64,000 bases of DNA, taken from the NCBI RefSeq assembly GCF_017744255.1, contig NZ_JAGHQP010000001.1:124001-188000 (forward strand), in the 5' to 3' direction. The notes under the pieces are model-generated. The model saw only the letters and a list, made by a program, of their open reading frames with translations. It searched no databases and was not told the DNA's origin. Below are positions 55,271 through 64,000 of this stretch, one piece after another. Numbering within the stretch: position 1 is the first letter of the stretch; the number at the start of each line of letters is the position of its first letter. This stretch comes from Brevundimonas sp. A19_0. Its GTDB lineage: Bacteria; Pseudomonadota; Alphaproteobacteria; Caulobacterales; Caulobacteraceae. The position numbers were made by a program, and so were the translations under genes.

Positions 55271-55522
55271 TCAATGCTTCGCGGGCTTGGACTTCAGCGC
55301 GAAGTAGCCGACCACGGCCAGCAAGAAGGCGGCGACGAAGCCGAACACGAAGCTGCCACCCGGCTGCAGCGAGATGACCAGGAAGGTCAGCAGTACCGCG
55401 ATGTGCAGCGAGCCCCATTTGGCCAGGCTCATGAACAGGGAATAGGTCGCCTGTTGCTCGTGAACCGGCTGGGTGCCCCGTTGGTACTCACCATGGGCGG
55501 TTTCGGTCGGGGGGGTGGCCAT
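55271..55522 (-). CDS. aa3-type cytochrome c oxidase subunit IV-like protein
   Basis: 83 residues from ATG 55522; an in-frame ATG at 55531 is also possible. One membrane helix (SLFMSLAKWGSLHIAVLLTFLV then GFVAAFLLAVVGYFAL, the latter possibly a second helix). The N-terminal QATYSLFMSLAKWG is typical of the small bacterial subunit IV of aa3 oxidases. It supports the oxidase complex, whose other genes are not in the window. Upstream lies the tetR gene on the same strand. Confidence 0.82.
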   Translation of the reverse strand: MATPPTETAHGEYQRGTQPVHEQQATYSLFMSLAKWGSLHIAVLLTFLVISLQPGGSFVFGFVAAFLLAVVGYFALKSKPAKH

Positions 55523-55581
55523 GAGGATCATCCGGTCGGAAGGTCTGGTGTGCGGCTCTTATACCCATGGAGCCGCGCGGC

Positions 55582-56190
55582 TCAAGCGCCGTCAATGATA
55601 TCCTGAAGGCTGCGGGCCAGGCGTTGCTCCAGAAGCTTGCAGTGGGCCTCGCACAGATCCAGCCCGCCGGTGACTTCGCGGCTGACCTTCATGCCCATCA
55701 TGACGGCCGCCGCCAGGCGCCCGCGGACCATGGCGTCGTCGCCCCCGATCCAGTCGACGAACGGGTCAAGGAAGCGCTCCTTCGAGGAGGCGCGAACCAC
55801 CTCCAGGGCCTTGGCGGAGGCGGCGGACAGCAGGATCATCTGCAGGCCCTGCATCTTGCGGGGGCGGGCGCTGCCGTAGACCAGCTCGTGGGCGATTCGG
55901 GTGCCGAAGGTGGCGCGATCGCCTTCCAGCAGGGTCGAGCCCTCCTGACAGCTTTCCAGGGCGGCGCGGAACAGGCCCTCCTTGGAGCCGAAGTAGCGGA
56001 CGATCAGGGCCGGATCGACGCCAGCATCCGCGGCGATATCGCGCATGCCCACCTCGTCATAGCTCTCGCGCGCAAAACGGGTTTCGGCCGCCTCGAGGAT
56101 GGCGGCGCGGGTCGCGTTCGCATTGCGTGGCCGGGGGCCGCAGGCGGATAAGGGCAATCTGGTCTCCGGGTTAATGTCCCCACGAACCAT
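55582..56190 (-). CDS. TetR-family repressor of the RND operon
   Basis: 202 residues. The HTH (about 28-75) reads TRAAILEAAETRFARESYDE then VGMRDIAADAGVDPALIVRYFG, a canonical TetR_N. The C-terminal ligand domain is typical of TetR_C-type sensors. It is divergent from the RND efflux genes across 143 bp; an inverted repeat at 56197-56216 is right next to its start. It probably represses both itself and the efflux operon. Confidence 0.92.
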   Translation of the reverse strand: MVRGDINPETRLPLSACGPRPRNANATRAAILEAAETRFARESYDEVGMRDIAADAGVDPALIVRYFGSKEGLFRAALESCQEGSTLLEGDRATFGTRIAHELVYGSARPRKMQGLQMILLSAASAKALEVVRASSKERFLDPFVDWIGGDDAMVRGRLAAAVMMGMKVSREVTGGLDLCEAHCKLLEQRLARSLQDIIDGA

Positions 56191-56196
56191 ATGGCT

Positions 56197-56216
56197 TTGT
56201 CATCGGCTGTTGACAA
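56197..56216. promoter_or_regulatory. Candidate TetR operator overlapping the efflux promoter
   Basis: TTGTCA (56197-56202) and TGACAA (56211-56216) are perfect 6-bp inverted repeats with an 8-nt spacer, extended by GC/GC flanks (GCTTTGTCA, TGACAAGC). It starts 7 nt from the tetR start codon and overlaps a TTGACA -35 box of the RND promoter. Seen directly; the operator role is inference. Confidence 0.55.
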
Positions 56217-56238
56217 GCGGAACCGCAAACACCATTAA
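56210..56238 (+). promoter_or_regulatory. Possible sigma-70 promoter of the RND operon
   Basis: TTGACA (56210-56215), a 17-nt spacer, then CATTAA (56233-56238). It lies 95 nt before the MFP start. A second TTGACA at 56250 has no -10 partner. Proposed from sequence only; Caulobacterales promoters often deviate from this consensus. Confidence 0.35.
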
Positions 56239-56333
56239 GTCATCCGTCGTTGACACTGCGCCCTCCTCCCCCTCGCGCGCCGTGCCGCCATCCAACCTGA
56301 ATTGCCGGTCTCAGCCGGCCGGAGACCGCGCCC

Positions 56334-57536
56334 ATGCGCCTTTTCAAGATCATGGCCGTGTCCGTGTTGATCACGGGCATGCTGTACGGCTGTTCAGCCC
56401 CGAGCGAAGCCCAGGGCACGCCGCCCGCGCCCGAGGTCTCGGTCGCCACGCCGATCGTGGAGCAGGTGGTGGACTGGGACGAGTTCACCGGCCGCTTCGA
56501 GGCGCCGCAGAGCGTCGAGGTGCGGGCCCGCGTGGGTGGCTATATCCAGGCCGTGCACTTCCGTGACGGCCAGTATGTCCGCAAGGGGCAGCTGCTGTTC
56601 ACCCTGGACCCGCGTCCGGCACAGGCGGCGCTGGCCTCGGCCCGGGCCCAGGCTGCACAGGCCGAGGCCCAGGTCGCCCTGGCCCGCTCGGAGCTGGAGC
56701 GCGCCGAATCGCTGGTCGCCATCCAGGCCATTTCGCAGGCCGAGGCGGACCAGAAGCGCGCCGCCCTGCGCACAGCCGAAGCCTCGGTCGCTGCCGCCCA
56801 GGCCGCGGTGCGCAGCCGTCAGCTGGACGTCGAATTCACCCGGGTCACCGCGCCGATCTCGGGCCGCGTCTCGGACCGCCGCGTGGACGCCGGCAATCTG
56901 GTCGGAGGCGGATCGTCCGCCGCCGATGTGCTGACCACCATTGTCGCCTCCAGCCCCATCCATTTCGTGTTCGAGGCCTCTGAAGCCGTGATGCTGCGCT
57001 ATCAGCGCGAGGCCCGCGACGGCACCTCTGCGCCCATCCGCATCCGCCTGCAGGACGAGACCGGCTTCCGCTGGACCGGCACGGTCGACTTCTCGGACAA
57101 CGTCGTCGACACCGCCTCGGGCACCATTCGCCTGAGGGCCGTTGTGGCGAACGGCGACGGCTTCCTGAAGCCCGGCCTGTTCGGTCAGGCGCGCGTCGCG
57201 GGTGCCGCCCCCTATCAGGCCCTGCTGGTGCCGGATGCCGCCGTCGCCACCGACCAGTCGCGTCGCGTCGTCTATGTGGTCGATGCCGAGAACAAAGTGG
57301 TCGCCCGCCCGGTCGAGCTGGGACCGCTGTCCGACGGCCTGCGCGTGATCCGCTCGGGCATCGAGCCGACGGACCGCGTGATCGTGAATGGCCAGCTGCG
57401 CGCCCGTCCGGGGCAGCCGGTCACGCCCAAGGTGGTCGAGATCGAGCGTACTCCGACCGATGCCCAGGCGCCGGTGACCCGTGCCCCCCCTGCGGCCACC
57501 GCCACCCCGGCGGGTGCCCTGTCGCAACGCCGCTAA
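56334..57536 (+). CDS. RND efflux periplasmic adaptor (AcrA/MexA-type lipoprotein)
   Basis: 400 residues. Lipoprotein signal MRLFKIMAVSVLITGMLYGC (lipobox L-Y-G-C). After it come the barrel-sandwich/lipoyl parts (SVEVRARVGGYIQAVHFRDG and the symmetric FTRVTAPISGRVSDRRVDAG) flanking a long alpha-hairpin (about 90-140, AQAAQAEAQVALARSELERA), then the beta-barrel and C-terminal domain. It connects the RND pump to the outer-membrane channel. First gene of a three-gene operon divergent from tetR. Confidence 0.94.
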   Translation: MRLFKIMAVSVLITGMLYGCSAPSEAQGTPPAPEVSVATPIVEQVVDWDEFTGRFEAPQSVEVRARVGGYIQAVHFRDGQYVRKGQLLFTLDPRPAQAALASARAQAAQAEAQVALARSELERAESLVAIQAISQAEADQKRAALRTAEASVAAAQAAVRSRQLDVEFTRVTAPISGRVSDRRVDAGNLVGGGSSAADVLTTIVASSPIHFVFEASEAVMLRYQREARDGTSAPIRIRLQDETGFRWTGTVDFSDNVVDTASGTIRLRAVVANGDGFLKPGLFGQARVAGAAPYQALLVPDAAVATDQSRRVVYVVDAENKVVARPVELGPLSDGLRVIRSGIEPTDRVIVNGQLRARPGQPVTPKVVEIERTPTDAQAPVTRAPPAATATPAGALSQRR

Positions 57537-57557
57537 GCGGGAAAGTCCGGCCCAGTT

Positions 57558-60500
57558 ATGAATATCTCCCGCTTCTTTATCGACCGGCCGATCTTTGCGG
57601 CCGTGATCGCGGTCTTCATCACCCTGATGGGCGCCTTCGCCTATCCGCTGCTGCCGCTGTCGCAGTATCCGGAGATCGCGCCGCCGACGATCACCATCAA
57701 CACCGCCTATCCGGGCGCCTCGGCCGAGACGGTGGCCGAGACGGTCGCCGCGCCGATCGAGCAGGAGGTGAACGGGGTCGAGGGGATGCTCTACATCTCG
57801 TCCTCCTCGACCTCGGACGGGGCCGTCGGGATCACGGTGACCTTCAATCCCGGGACGGATCTGGATGCCGCCCAGGTGCTGGTCCAGAACCGGGTGGCGC
57901 TGGCCGAGCCGCGCCTGCCGGAACAGGTGCGCCAGATCGGCGTGACCGTGAACAAGCAGGAGAGCGGGTTCCTGATGATCCTGGGGCTGACGTCCCCGGA
58001 CCAGTCGCTGAACAATGACTATGTCGGCAACTATGCGAACTCGACGCTGCGCGACCGGCTGCTGCGCATCGAGGGTGTGGGCGCGGTCCAGATCTTCGGC
58101 GGTGGCAACTATTCGATGCGGGTCTGGATCGACCCGGCCAAGGCCGCCCAGCGGGGCCTGACCGGACCGGACATTGTCGCCGCCCTGCGCGCCCAGAATG
58201 TGCAGGCCGCCGCCGGCGCCATCGGCCAGCCCCCGTTCGACACCAATGCCGCGGCCTTCCAGCTGCCGGTGCAGGTCGAGGGCCGTCTGACCGACCCGAA
58301 CGAGTTCTCGAACATCGTCATCAAGACCGACGCCGAGGGCCGGGTGACCCGCATCCGCGATGTCGCCCGTGTCGAGCTGGGCGCGCAGGATTACGGCATC
58401 CGCGGCTTCTTCGACGGCGAGCGCGGCGTCGGCATGGCCATCATCCAGCAGCCGGGCGCCAATGCGCTGGGCACGGCAGATCGGGTCATGGCCGAGGTCG
58501 AGGCCATCCGGGCCGAACTGCCGCCCGGCATGGACGTCTCCATTCCCTACAACCCGACGGAATTCGTCGCTGCCTCGGTCGAGTCGGTGCAGCACACCCT
58601 GATCGAGGCCATCTTCCTGGTGGTGCTGGTGGTCGTGGTCTTCCTGCAGACCTGGCGGGCGGCGATCATCCCGATCGTGGCCATTCCGGTGGCACTGGTC
58701 GCGACCTTCGCCGTGCAATTGATGCTGGGTTTTTCGATCAACTCGCTGAGCCTGTTCGCCCTGGTGCTGGCCGTCGGCATCGTGGTCGATGACGCCATCG
58801 TCGTGGTCGAAAACGTCGAACGCTATATCCGCGAGGGCCTGGCGCCCAAGGATGCCGCCTATCGCTCCATGCAGGAGGTGTCGGGCGCGCTGATCTCGAT
58901 CGGTCTGGTGCTGGTGTCGGTGTTCGTCCCGACCATGTTCGTGCCCGGCATCCCCGGCATCTTCTATCGCGAGTTCGCCATCGTCATCACCACGGCCTCG
59001 GTCGTGTCGCTGCTGGTGTCGCTGACGTTGTCGCCGGCCATGGCCGCCATGCTGCTGAAGCCGCACAAGGCCCACGACGACCATGCCCGCAAGCCCGGCG
59101 TGCTGGGCACGGGCCTGCACTACCTCGGCTCGGCCGGGCGCAAGTTCAACGAGGGCTTTGACTGGCTGTCGGATCGCTACGGCCGACTGACGGCGCGGCT
59201 GATCCGCAAGCTGGCGCTGGTGTTCGGGGTCTATGCGCTGCTGTTGATCGGCACGGGCTTCACCCTGTTCAACACGCCGTCCGGCTTCATTCCGGAGCAG
59301 GATCAGGGCTTCCTGATCGGGGTCGTGCAACTGCCGCCGGGCGCCTCTCTGGACCGGACGCAGGACGTGATGGCGCGCGCCTCGCAGATCATCCGGGACA
59401 CCGAGGGCGTGGACGGCGTGGTCTCCTTCGCCGGTCTGGACGGGTCGAGCTTCTCGTTCGGGTCCAATGCCGCGACCATCTTTGTGCGTCTCGACGCCTT
59501 TGAAGAGCGCAAGACGGCGGAGCAGGCTGCGGCCTCGCTGGCCGGGGCCATCACCGGCGCGACCATGGGCATCCAGGACGCCAACATCTTCGTCATCGCC
59601 CCGCCCGCGGTTCAGGGCCTCGGCAACGGCAACGGGTTCCAGATGATGGTGCAGGACCGCTCCGGCGCGGGCTATGTCCCGCTGGAGGGCGCGACCTTTG
59701 CCATGATGGGGGCGGCCGCCCAGGCGCCCGAGTCCGTCAACCAGGTCTTCTCGACCTACAACACCGGCTCACCCCGGATCGCCGCCGACGTCGATCGCGA
59801 CCGGGCGCTGATGATGGGGGTCCAGCCCGGCGACGTGTTCAGCACGCTGGGGGTCTATCTGGGCTCGTCCTACGTCAATGACTTCAACTATCTGGGCCGC
59901 ACCTTCCGGGTGACGGCGCAGGCGGAACCCTCGGCCCGGGACGACATCGCTGACATCGCGGCGCTGGAAACCCGCTCGGCGTCGGGCGCCATGGTGCCGA
60001 TCGGCTCGGTGGCCACCCTGCGCGAGGAGTCCGGCCCGTCGCGGATCGTGCGCTACAATCTGTTCCCGGCGGCCGAGCTGCAGGGACAGGCGGCGCCCGG
60101 TGTCTCGTCGGGCGAGGCCATCGCGCGGATGGAGCAGCTGGCGGAAGCCACCCTGCCCCCCGGATTCTCGTACGAATGGACGGGACTGGCCCTGCAGGAG
60201 AAGCAGGCCTCGGGCGGCGCGACGCTGGTCTTCGTCATGGCCGTGGTGTTCGTCTTCCTGGTGCTGGCCGCCCAGTATGAGGCCTTCACCCTGCCGCTGG
60301 CGGTCGTGCTGATCGTGCCGATGTGCATTCTCGCCGCCATGGTCGGGGTCAATCTGGCGGGACTGGACAACAACATCCTGGTGCAGGTCGGTCTGGTGGT
60401 TCTGATCGCGCTGGCGGCCAAGAACGCCATCCTTATCGTGGAGTTCGCCAAACAGGCCGAAGAGGAAGGCCTGAGCCGGTGGGATGCCGCCATCCGCGCG

Positions 60501-60779
60501 TCGCAAACCCGTCTGCGGCCGATCCTGATGACGTCGTTCGCCTTCATCTTCGGCGTGCTGCCGCTGATGCTGGCGACGGGACCCGGGGCCGAAATGCGCC
60601 GGTCGCTGGGCACGGCGGTGGTGTCCGGCATGCTGGGGGTGACCTTCTTCGGTCTGATCTTCACCCCGGCCTTCTATGTCTTCATGCGCTGGGTCGCCTC
60701 GAAACTGCCCGGCGGAAAGAAGACCGCGACTTCGGCCCCGGCCTCGGCCCCGGCCCCGGCCCAGGGAGAAATCGTATGA
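57558..60779 (+). CDS. RND-family multidrug efflux pump (AcrB/MexB-type)
   Basis: 1073 residues, 12 membrane helices with two large periplasmic loops, the HAE1/AcrB architecture. It starts with the conserved MNISRFFIDRPIFAAVIAVF. The proton-relay Asp pair is in helix 4 (AVGIVVDDAIVVVENVER, about 400-416), and the matching Lys is expected in helix 10. Ends with a short Ala/Pro-rich tail. It exports drugs or other amphiphiles from the periplasm with MFP and OMF partners. The next gene starts in its stop (ATGA). Confidence 0.95.
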   Translation: MNISRFFIDRPIFAAVIAVFITLMGAFAYPLLPLSQYPEIAPPTITINTAYPGASAETVAETVAAPIEQEVNGVEGMLYISSSSTSDGAVGITVTFNPGTDLDAAQVLVQNRVALAEPRLPEQVRQIGVTVNKQESGFLMILGLTSPDQSLNNDYVGNYANSTLRDRLLRIEGVGAVQIFGGGNYSMRVWIDPAKAAQRGLTGPDIVAALRAQNVQAAAGAIGQPPFDTNAAAFQLPVQVEGRLTDPNEFSNIVIKTDAEGRVTRIRDVARVELGAQDYGIRGFFDGERGVGMAIIQQPGANALGTADRVMAEVEAIRAELPPGMDVSIPYNPTEFVAASVESVQHTLIEAIFLVVLVVVVFLQTWRAAIIPIVAIPVALVATFAVQLMLGFSINSLSLFALVLAVGIVVDDAIVVVENVERYIREGLAPKDAAYRSMQEVSGALISIGLVLVSVFVPTMFVPGIPGIFYREFAIVITTASVVSLLVSLTLSPAMAAMLLKPHKAHDDHARKPGVLGTGLHYLGSAGRKFNEGFDWLSDRYGRLTARLIRKLALVFGVYALLLIGTGFTLFNTPSGFIPEQDQGFLIGVVQLPPGASLDRTQDVMARASQIIRDTEGVDGVVSFAGLDGSSFSFGSNAATIFVRLDAFEERKTAEQAAASLAGAITGATMGIQDANIFVIAPPAVQGLGNGNGFQMMVQDRSGAGYVPLEGATFAMMGAAAQAPESVNQVFSTYNTGSPRIAADVDRDRALMMGVQPGDVFSTLGVYLGSSYVNDFNYLGRTFRVTAQAEPSARDDIADIAALETRSASGAMVPIGSVATLREESGPSRIVRYNLFPAAELQGQAAPGVSSGEAIARMEQLAEATLPPGFSYEWTGLALQEKQASGGATLVFVMAVVFVFLVLAAQYEAFTLPLAVVLIVPMCILAAMVGVNLAGLDNNILVQVGLVVLIALAAKNAILIVEFAKQAEEEGLSRWDAAIRASQTRLRPILMTSFAFIFGVLPLMLATGPGAEMRRSLGTAVVSGMLGVTFFGLIFTPAFYVFMRWVASKLPGGKKTATSAPASAPAPAQGEIV

Positions 60780-62224
60780 TCCGCCTGTCTTCTCTGCTGA
60801 AGGGGCGCGTGGCGGCCTCGGCCCTCGCGCTCGGGCTGGCGGTATCCGCCTGTGCCACCGCGCCCGAGGTCGGCCCGGCGGCCGTGCCCGACAGCGCCGC
60901 CGGTCCCTTCCTGTCGCAACGGGCCGGCGCGACGACGCTGGCGCCGGTGCGCGATGACTGGTGGCGCCTGTACGACGATCCGCTGCTGGACGCTCTGGTG
61001 CTGCAGGCGCTGGACACCAACAACGAGATCGAGGCCGCCGTCGCCAATCTGCGCGCCGTGCGGGCCTCGCTGGGCGAGGCACAGGCCGCACGCCTGCCAT
61101 CGACGCAGGTCAGCGGCGCAGGCAGCTATGGCCGGGTCGCGGCGACCACGGTGCCGGGCTCGAACGGCGAGCCACTGGACGAAACCGAGACCTATGACGT
61201 GGGTCTGGACGTCGCCTATGAGATCGACCTGTTCGGACGGGTGGGGTCGACCATCGCCGCCGCCCGGGCCGATGCGGACGCCGCAGCCGCCGCGCTGGAT
61301 GTGATCCGCGTCAGCGTCGCCGCCGAGACAGCGCGCGCCTATGCCGAGATCTGCTCCGCCAATGTGCAGATCGGCGTGGCCGAACAGACCATCCAGCTGC
61401 AGTCGCGCACGCTGGGGCTGACCGAGAGCCTGCTGGAGGCCGGATCCGGCACCGGACTGGACGTGGCGCGCGCCCGGTCCGCCGTGGCCGGCAGTCAGGC
61501 CGCCCTGCCCCCGCTGCGCGCGCAAAAGGACGCCGCGGTCTTCCGTCTGGCCACCCTGATCGGGGTGACGCCGCGCGAGGTGCCGGCGACGGTCCTGGAC
61601 TGTGCCACACCGCCCCGCGTGACGCAGCCGATCCCGGTCGGCGACGGCGCGGCCTTGCTGGCCCGCCGCCCCGATGTGCGTCAGGCGGAGCGTCAGCTGG
61701 CTGCCGCCAGCGCGCGCGTCGATGTGGCCACGGCCAGCCTGTACCCCAGTATCAGCCTGGGCGGATCGGTCGGGGCGACGGCCACCGACCTGTCCGATCT
61801 GGGCGACGACGGCGCCCTGCGCTTCAGCGTCGGGCCGCTGATCCAGTGGTCCTTCCCCAATGTGGCGGTGGCGCGCTCGCGCATCGCGGCGGGGGGCGCC
61901 GGGGCCGAGGCGGCACTGGCGCGCTTTGACCAGACGGTGCTGGTGGCGTTGCAGGAAACCGAGACGGCGTTGTCGGCCTATGGCCATGCGCTGGATCGCC
62001 GGCAGGCGCTGACAGTGTCGCGGGACGAGGCGGCGCGTGCGGCACGGCTGGCCCAGGCCCGGTTCGAGGCAGGGGCTGACAGCTTCCTGACCGTGCTGGA
62101 TGCCGAACGCACCCTGGCGCAGGCCGAGGCGGCCCTGGCCCAGGCCGAGGCCCAGGTGTCGGACCTGCAGATCCAGCTGTTCAAGGCGCTGGCCGGCAGC
62201 TGGACCCCGCCCGAAGTCGACTGA
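60776..62224 (+). CDS. RND outer-membrane factor, NodT/OprM-type lipoprotein
   Basis: 482 residues from ATG 60776, overlapping the pump gene. A longer frame back into the pump gene is rejected. Lipoprotein signal ends LGLAVSAC. The trimeric channel halves are visible as two homologous blocks: DDWWRLYDDPLLDALVLQAL (about 59-78) and VALQETETALSAYGHALDRR then ARFEAGADSFLTVLDAERTL (late). It closes the tripartite system in the outer membrane. Last gene of the operon. Confidence 0.94.
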   Translation: MIRLSSLLKGRVAASALALGLAVSACATAPEVGPAAVPDSAAGPFLSQRAGATTLAPVRDDWWRLYDDPLLDALVLQALDTNNEIEAAVANLRAVRASLGEAQAARLPSTQVSGAGSYGRVAATTVPGSNGEPLDETETYDVGLDVAYEIDLFGRVGSTIAAARADADAAAAALDVIRVSVAAETARAYAEICSANVQIGVAEQTIQLQSRTLGLTESLLEAGSGTGLDVARARSAVAGSQAALPPLRAQKDAAVFRLATLIGVTPREVPATVLDCATPPRVTQPIPVGDGAALLARRPDVRQAERQLAAASARVDVATASLYPSISLGGSVGATATDLSDLGDDGALRFSVGPLIQWSFPNVAVARSRIAAGGAGAEAALARFDQTVLVALQETETALSAYGHALDRRQALTVSRDEAARAARLAQARFEAGADSFLTVLDAERTLAQAEAALAQAEAQVSDLQIQLFKALAGSWTPPEVD

Positions 62225-62234
62225 GCAAAAAGAA

Positions 62235-62261
62235 AGGGCCGCCGGTCAGACCGGCGGCCCT
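62235..62261 (-). terminator. Intrinsic terminator of the TonB-receptor gene
   Basis: agggccgccggt (62235-62246) and accggcggccct (62250-62261) are perfect 12-bp complements, loop CAG. The minus strand continues into TTTCTTTTT, so it terminates the receptor gene (stop at 62307). The plus side lacks a T run but the stem may also stop the efflux transcript. Confidence 0.85.
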
Positions 62262-62306
62262 GCAAGTCGCGTCCAGGAGCGGACGTTCGGGTCGGGATGT
62301 AAGGCC

Positions 62307-64000
62307 CTAGAAGGTGTAGCGGGCGCCGATGAAGAACTGGCGGCCCGTGTGGTGATAGACCGATGTCGACTGACGGTCGTCGTCGCCCACCCACTGGTGG
62401 TTTTCCTCGTCCGTGAGGTTGATGCCCTCGAAGCTGATCGTGACATCGTCGGTCAGCTTGTAGGACGACGAGAAATCGATGTTCAACGTGTCCTGCTTGC
62501 CTTCGAAGGCGTTGCCGTTCCGGCCCGGGACGTTCTGGAGATATTCGTCACGGTACGAGGCCGAGACCCGGGCCGAGAAGCGGTCGTCCTCATAATAGAG
62601 CGTGCCGTTGTAGGCCGTGGGCGACAGCTGGGCGAGGTCGTTGGTGACGAAGCTCGTGCACAGCGAGTTGGTGCAGTAGTCGATCTCCGATTCCACGTTC
62701 GTGTAGTTCAGCTGGATGCCGAAGTTCGACAGCGGTCCCGGCAGGAAGGTGAACGGGGTCTGGAAGCTGATCTCATAACCCTTCAGCGGTCCGCCATCCG
62801 TGTTCACCGCGCTGGTCAGGGCGAAGATGGTGGTCGGCGTACAGCTGCCCGAGCAGAAGCTGGGATCGAAGGCCGACGGGTTGAGCGCCGTCAGCTGGGC
62901 ATAGGTCAGGTCCTGACGGATCACCTGGATGTAGGTGTCGATGTCCTTGTAGAAGTAGGCGAAGGAAATCAGGCTTTCCGGTGCGAAATACCATTCGACC
63001 GCGAAGTCGTAGGTCTTGGCCCGGAAGGGCTCCAGTTCGACGTTGCCGATGGTGGCCGTGTAGTTCGGACCCGTCGCGTTGAGCGAGGTGGTCGGCACCA
63101 GATAGTTGGCTCCGGACATGGAGTTGTTGATCTGGGGACGGGCCATGACCATGGCGGCGCCGAAGCGGACCAGTACATCGTTGATCGGCTCATAGGTCAG
63201 GTTCAGCGACGGCAGGGTGTCCTGATACTCGTGGGTGTCGAACACCAGCGTGCCGCCACCGGTCGAACTGTAGCCCTCGGCATAGAGGCTGGTCCACACG
63301 TGGCGGACGCCGACGTTGCCGCGGAACGGACGACCGAAGACGTCGGCGTCGAAGTCCGCCTGGACGTACATGGCGAAGTCTTCTTCCTCGAGGAAGCGGT
63401 TGCCGCCCCGGGCGTTGCCGACCGTGATGCTGCCGAGGGTGAAGTTGCCACCCGGCGCGCCGGTGTCACAGTTGCAGTAGATGTTGAACAGGTCGGCGAT
63501 CGCGTTCAGGTCGGGGATGACCCAGCTGGTCGGATTGCCGTCGGGTGCCAGACCATTGCCGAAGCCCGTCAGCAGGGTCGTGATGTCGGCCATGGTGACA
63601 CCGCCCGGCAGGGCCGGAACGACGGTCTCGTCCGTGCGCCGGAACTCATACGACTCCGACGAGAAGGTCTTCCAGTTGGCGCCGGTCCGCAGGGTGACAT
63701 ACGGGGTGACGTCGAACTCCAGGTCCCCCTGGAGGGACTCGAAGATGGTGTCCACGCCCTGCGGCCGGATGCGGATTTCCGAGCGGGGCACGCTGCTCCC
63801 GATCGCGCGCCACTGCCACTGGGCCGGGTCGGTGACGTCGAAGCCGTAGTTGATGACCGGCGTATTCGGGTTGCCGCGGAAGTCGAACGAGTAGTTCTGG
63901 CTGTTCTGACGATCGATGGTGACGGTCGTCTGATAGGGGTTTTCGTAGTTCGACTCGGCGCGACCGGCAAAGAAACGACCGCGGACGTTGTCCGAGAAGT
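62307..64000 (-). CDS. TonB-dependent receptor, Xanthomonas/Caulobacter type (5' end outside window)
   Basis: About 564 codons are visible, open to the window edge, so signal peptide, TonB box and most of the plug are missing. The part is barrel: conserved SVPRSEIRIRPQGVDTIFESLQG region, long extracellular loops, and the final GRQFFIGARYTF with C-terminal Phe. Three loops hold Cys pairs (YCNCDTG, FCSGSCTP, YCTNSLC), a feature of the TonB-Xanth-Caul family, often carbohydrate or peptide receptors. The ligand cannot be read. A terminator follows at 62235-62261. Confidence 0.93.
   Translation of the reverse strand, partial: FSDNVRGRFFAGRAESNYENPYQTTVTIDRQNSQNYSFDFRGNPNTPVINYGFDVTDPAQWQWRAIGSSVPRSEIRIRPQGVDTIFESLQGDLEFDVTPYVTLRTGANWKTFSSESYEFRRTDETVVPALPGGVTMADITTLLTGFGNGLAPDGNPTSWVIPDLNAIADLFNIYCNCDTGAPGGNFTLGSITVGNARGGNRFLEEEDFAMYVQADFDADVFGRPFRGNVGVRHVWTSLYAEGYSSTGGGTLVFDTHEYQDTLPSLNLTYEPINDVLVRFGAAMVMARPQINNSMSGANYLVPTTSLNATGPNYTATIGNVELEPFRAKTYDFAVEWYFAPESLISFAYFYKDIDTYIQVIRQDLTYAQLTALNPSAFDPSFCSGSCTPTTIFALTSAVNTDGGPLKGYEISFQTPFTFLPGPLSNFGIQLNYTNVESEIDYCTNSLCTSFVTNDLAQLSPTAYNGTLYYEDDRFSARVSASYRDEYLQNVPGRNGNAFEGKQDTLNIDFSSSYKLTDDVTISFEGINLTDEENHQWVGDDDRQSTSVYHHTGRQFFIGARYTF

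Noticed and set aside
56394..59330. 978-codon open frame on the minus strand opposite the efflux genes
   Set aside because: It is a GC-driven shadow: composition is His/Arg/Gly/Gln-rich with no domain, and both real genes below it have clear family motifs.

Overview
The window is a gene-dense chromosomal segment from a high-GC alphaproteobacterium. Several features point to Caulobacteraceae, most likely Brevundimonas or a close relative: Xanthomonas/Caulobacter-type TonB-dependent receptors, a NodT-type outer-membrane factor, a DUF1206 protein, an aa3-type oxidase subunit IV, the split three-gene transhydrogenase (pntA1/pntA2/pntB) and an alphaproteobacterial pmbA-cysQ-DUF4170 / waaA-lpxK neighbourhood. 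The genus assignment is inference. I see no rRNA, tRNA, CRISPR array, insertion sequence or prophage, and no stretch of more than about 300 bases lacks a gene.

Layout. 1-6.6 kb: a truncated GT4 glycosyltransferase, a glycogen-debranching-type enzyme, the ku-ligD end-joining operon and an Ala-rich lipoprotein. 6.8-18.6 kb: housekeeping genes (motA, a long-chain acyl-CoA synthetase, a lipocalin, a DUF1206 protein, a YadG/YadH-type ABC exporter, putP, cysS, folE, a lone exbD, a YjbR-like protein). 18.6-28.7 kb: an aldo/keto reductase, a small HTH gene coupled to a 47-residue membrane peptide, ubiD, membrane proteins, an M14 peptidase, a MAPEG protein, pmbA, a cysQ-like phosphatase, DUF4170 and two small unknown genes. 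28.7-34.3 kb: a tyrosine-phosphatase-like gene divergent from an LPS operon (msbA-like, DUF374, waaA, lpxK). 34.3-44.4 kb: an amidohydrolase, an L,D-transpeptidase-like lipoprotein, isocitrate lyase with a small partner gene and a divergent ScfR/RamB-type regulator, then accessory genes. 44.4-50.2 kb: phoD with a TonB receptor, a DUF985 cupin and an alpha/beta hydrolase. 50.2-55.2 kb: the transhydrogenase operon, which carries several accessory genes. 55.2-64 kb: a cytochrome oxidase subunit IV, a TetR regulator divergent from a complete RND efflux operon, and a truncated TonB-dependent receptor.

The most unusual region is the transhydrogenase operon. Reading on the minus strand, the order is pntA1, a DUF559 (Vsr-like) nuclease preceded by two inverted palindromic repeats, pntA2, a small membrane protein, an MntA-type nucleotidyltransferase, a HepT-type toxin, pntB, then a DUF4160-DUF2442 pair. 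The toxin-antitoxin-like genes are joined to their neighbours by 4-bp start/stop overlaps or 2-nt gaps, so pntB translation may be coupled to hepT. A palindromic repeat also appears to supply the ribosome-binding site of the DUF559 gene.

Other points of interest are two matching 13-bp inverted repeats between aceA and its presumed regulator, a dyad overlapping the promoter of the TetR/RND locus, and the phosphatase beside the lipid A genes. Start codons were re-chosen where the longest open frame lacked a ribosome-binding site or ran far upstream of the conserved protein. The GC richness creates very long false reading frames opposite real genes; these are left out.
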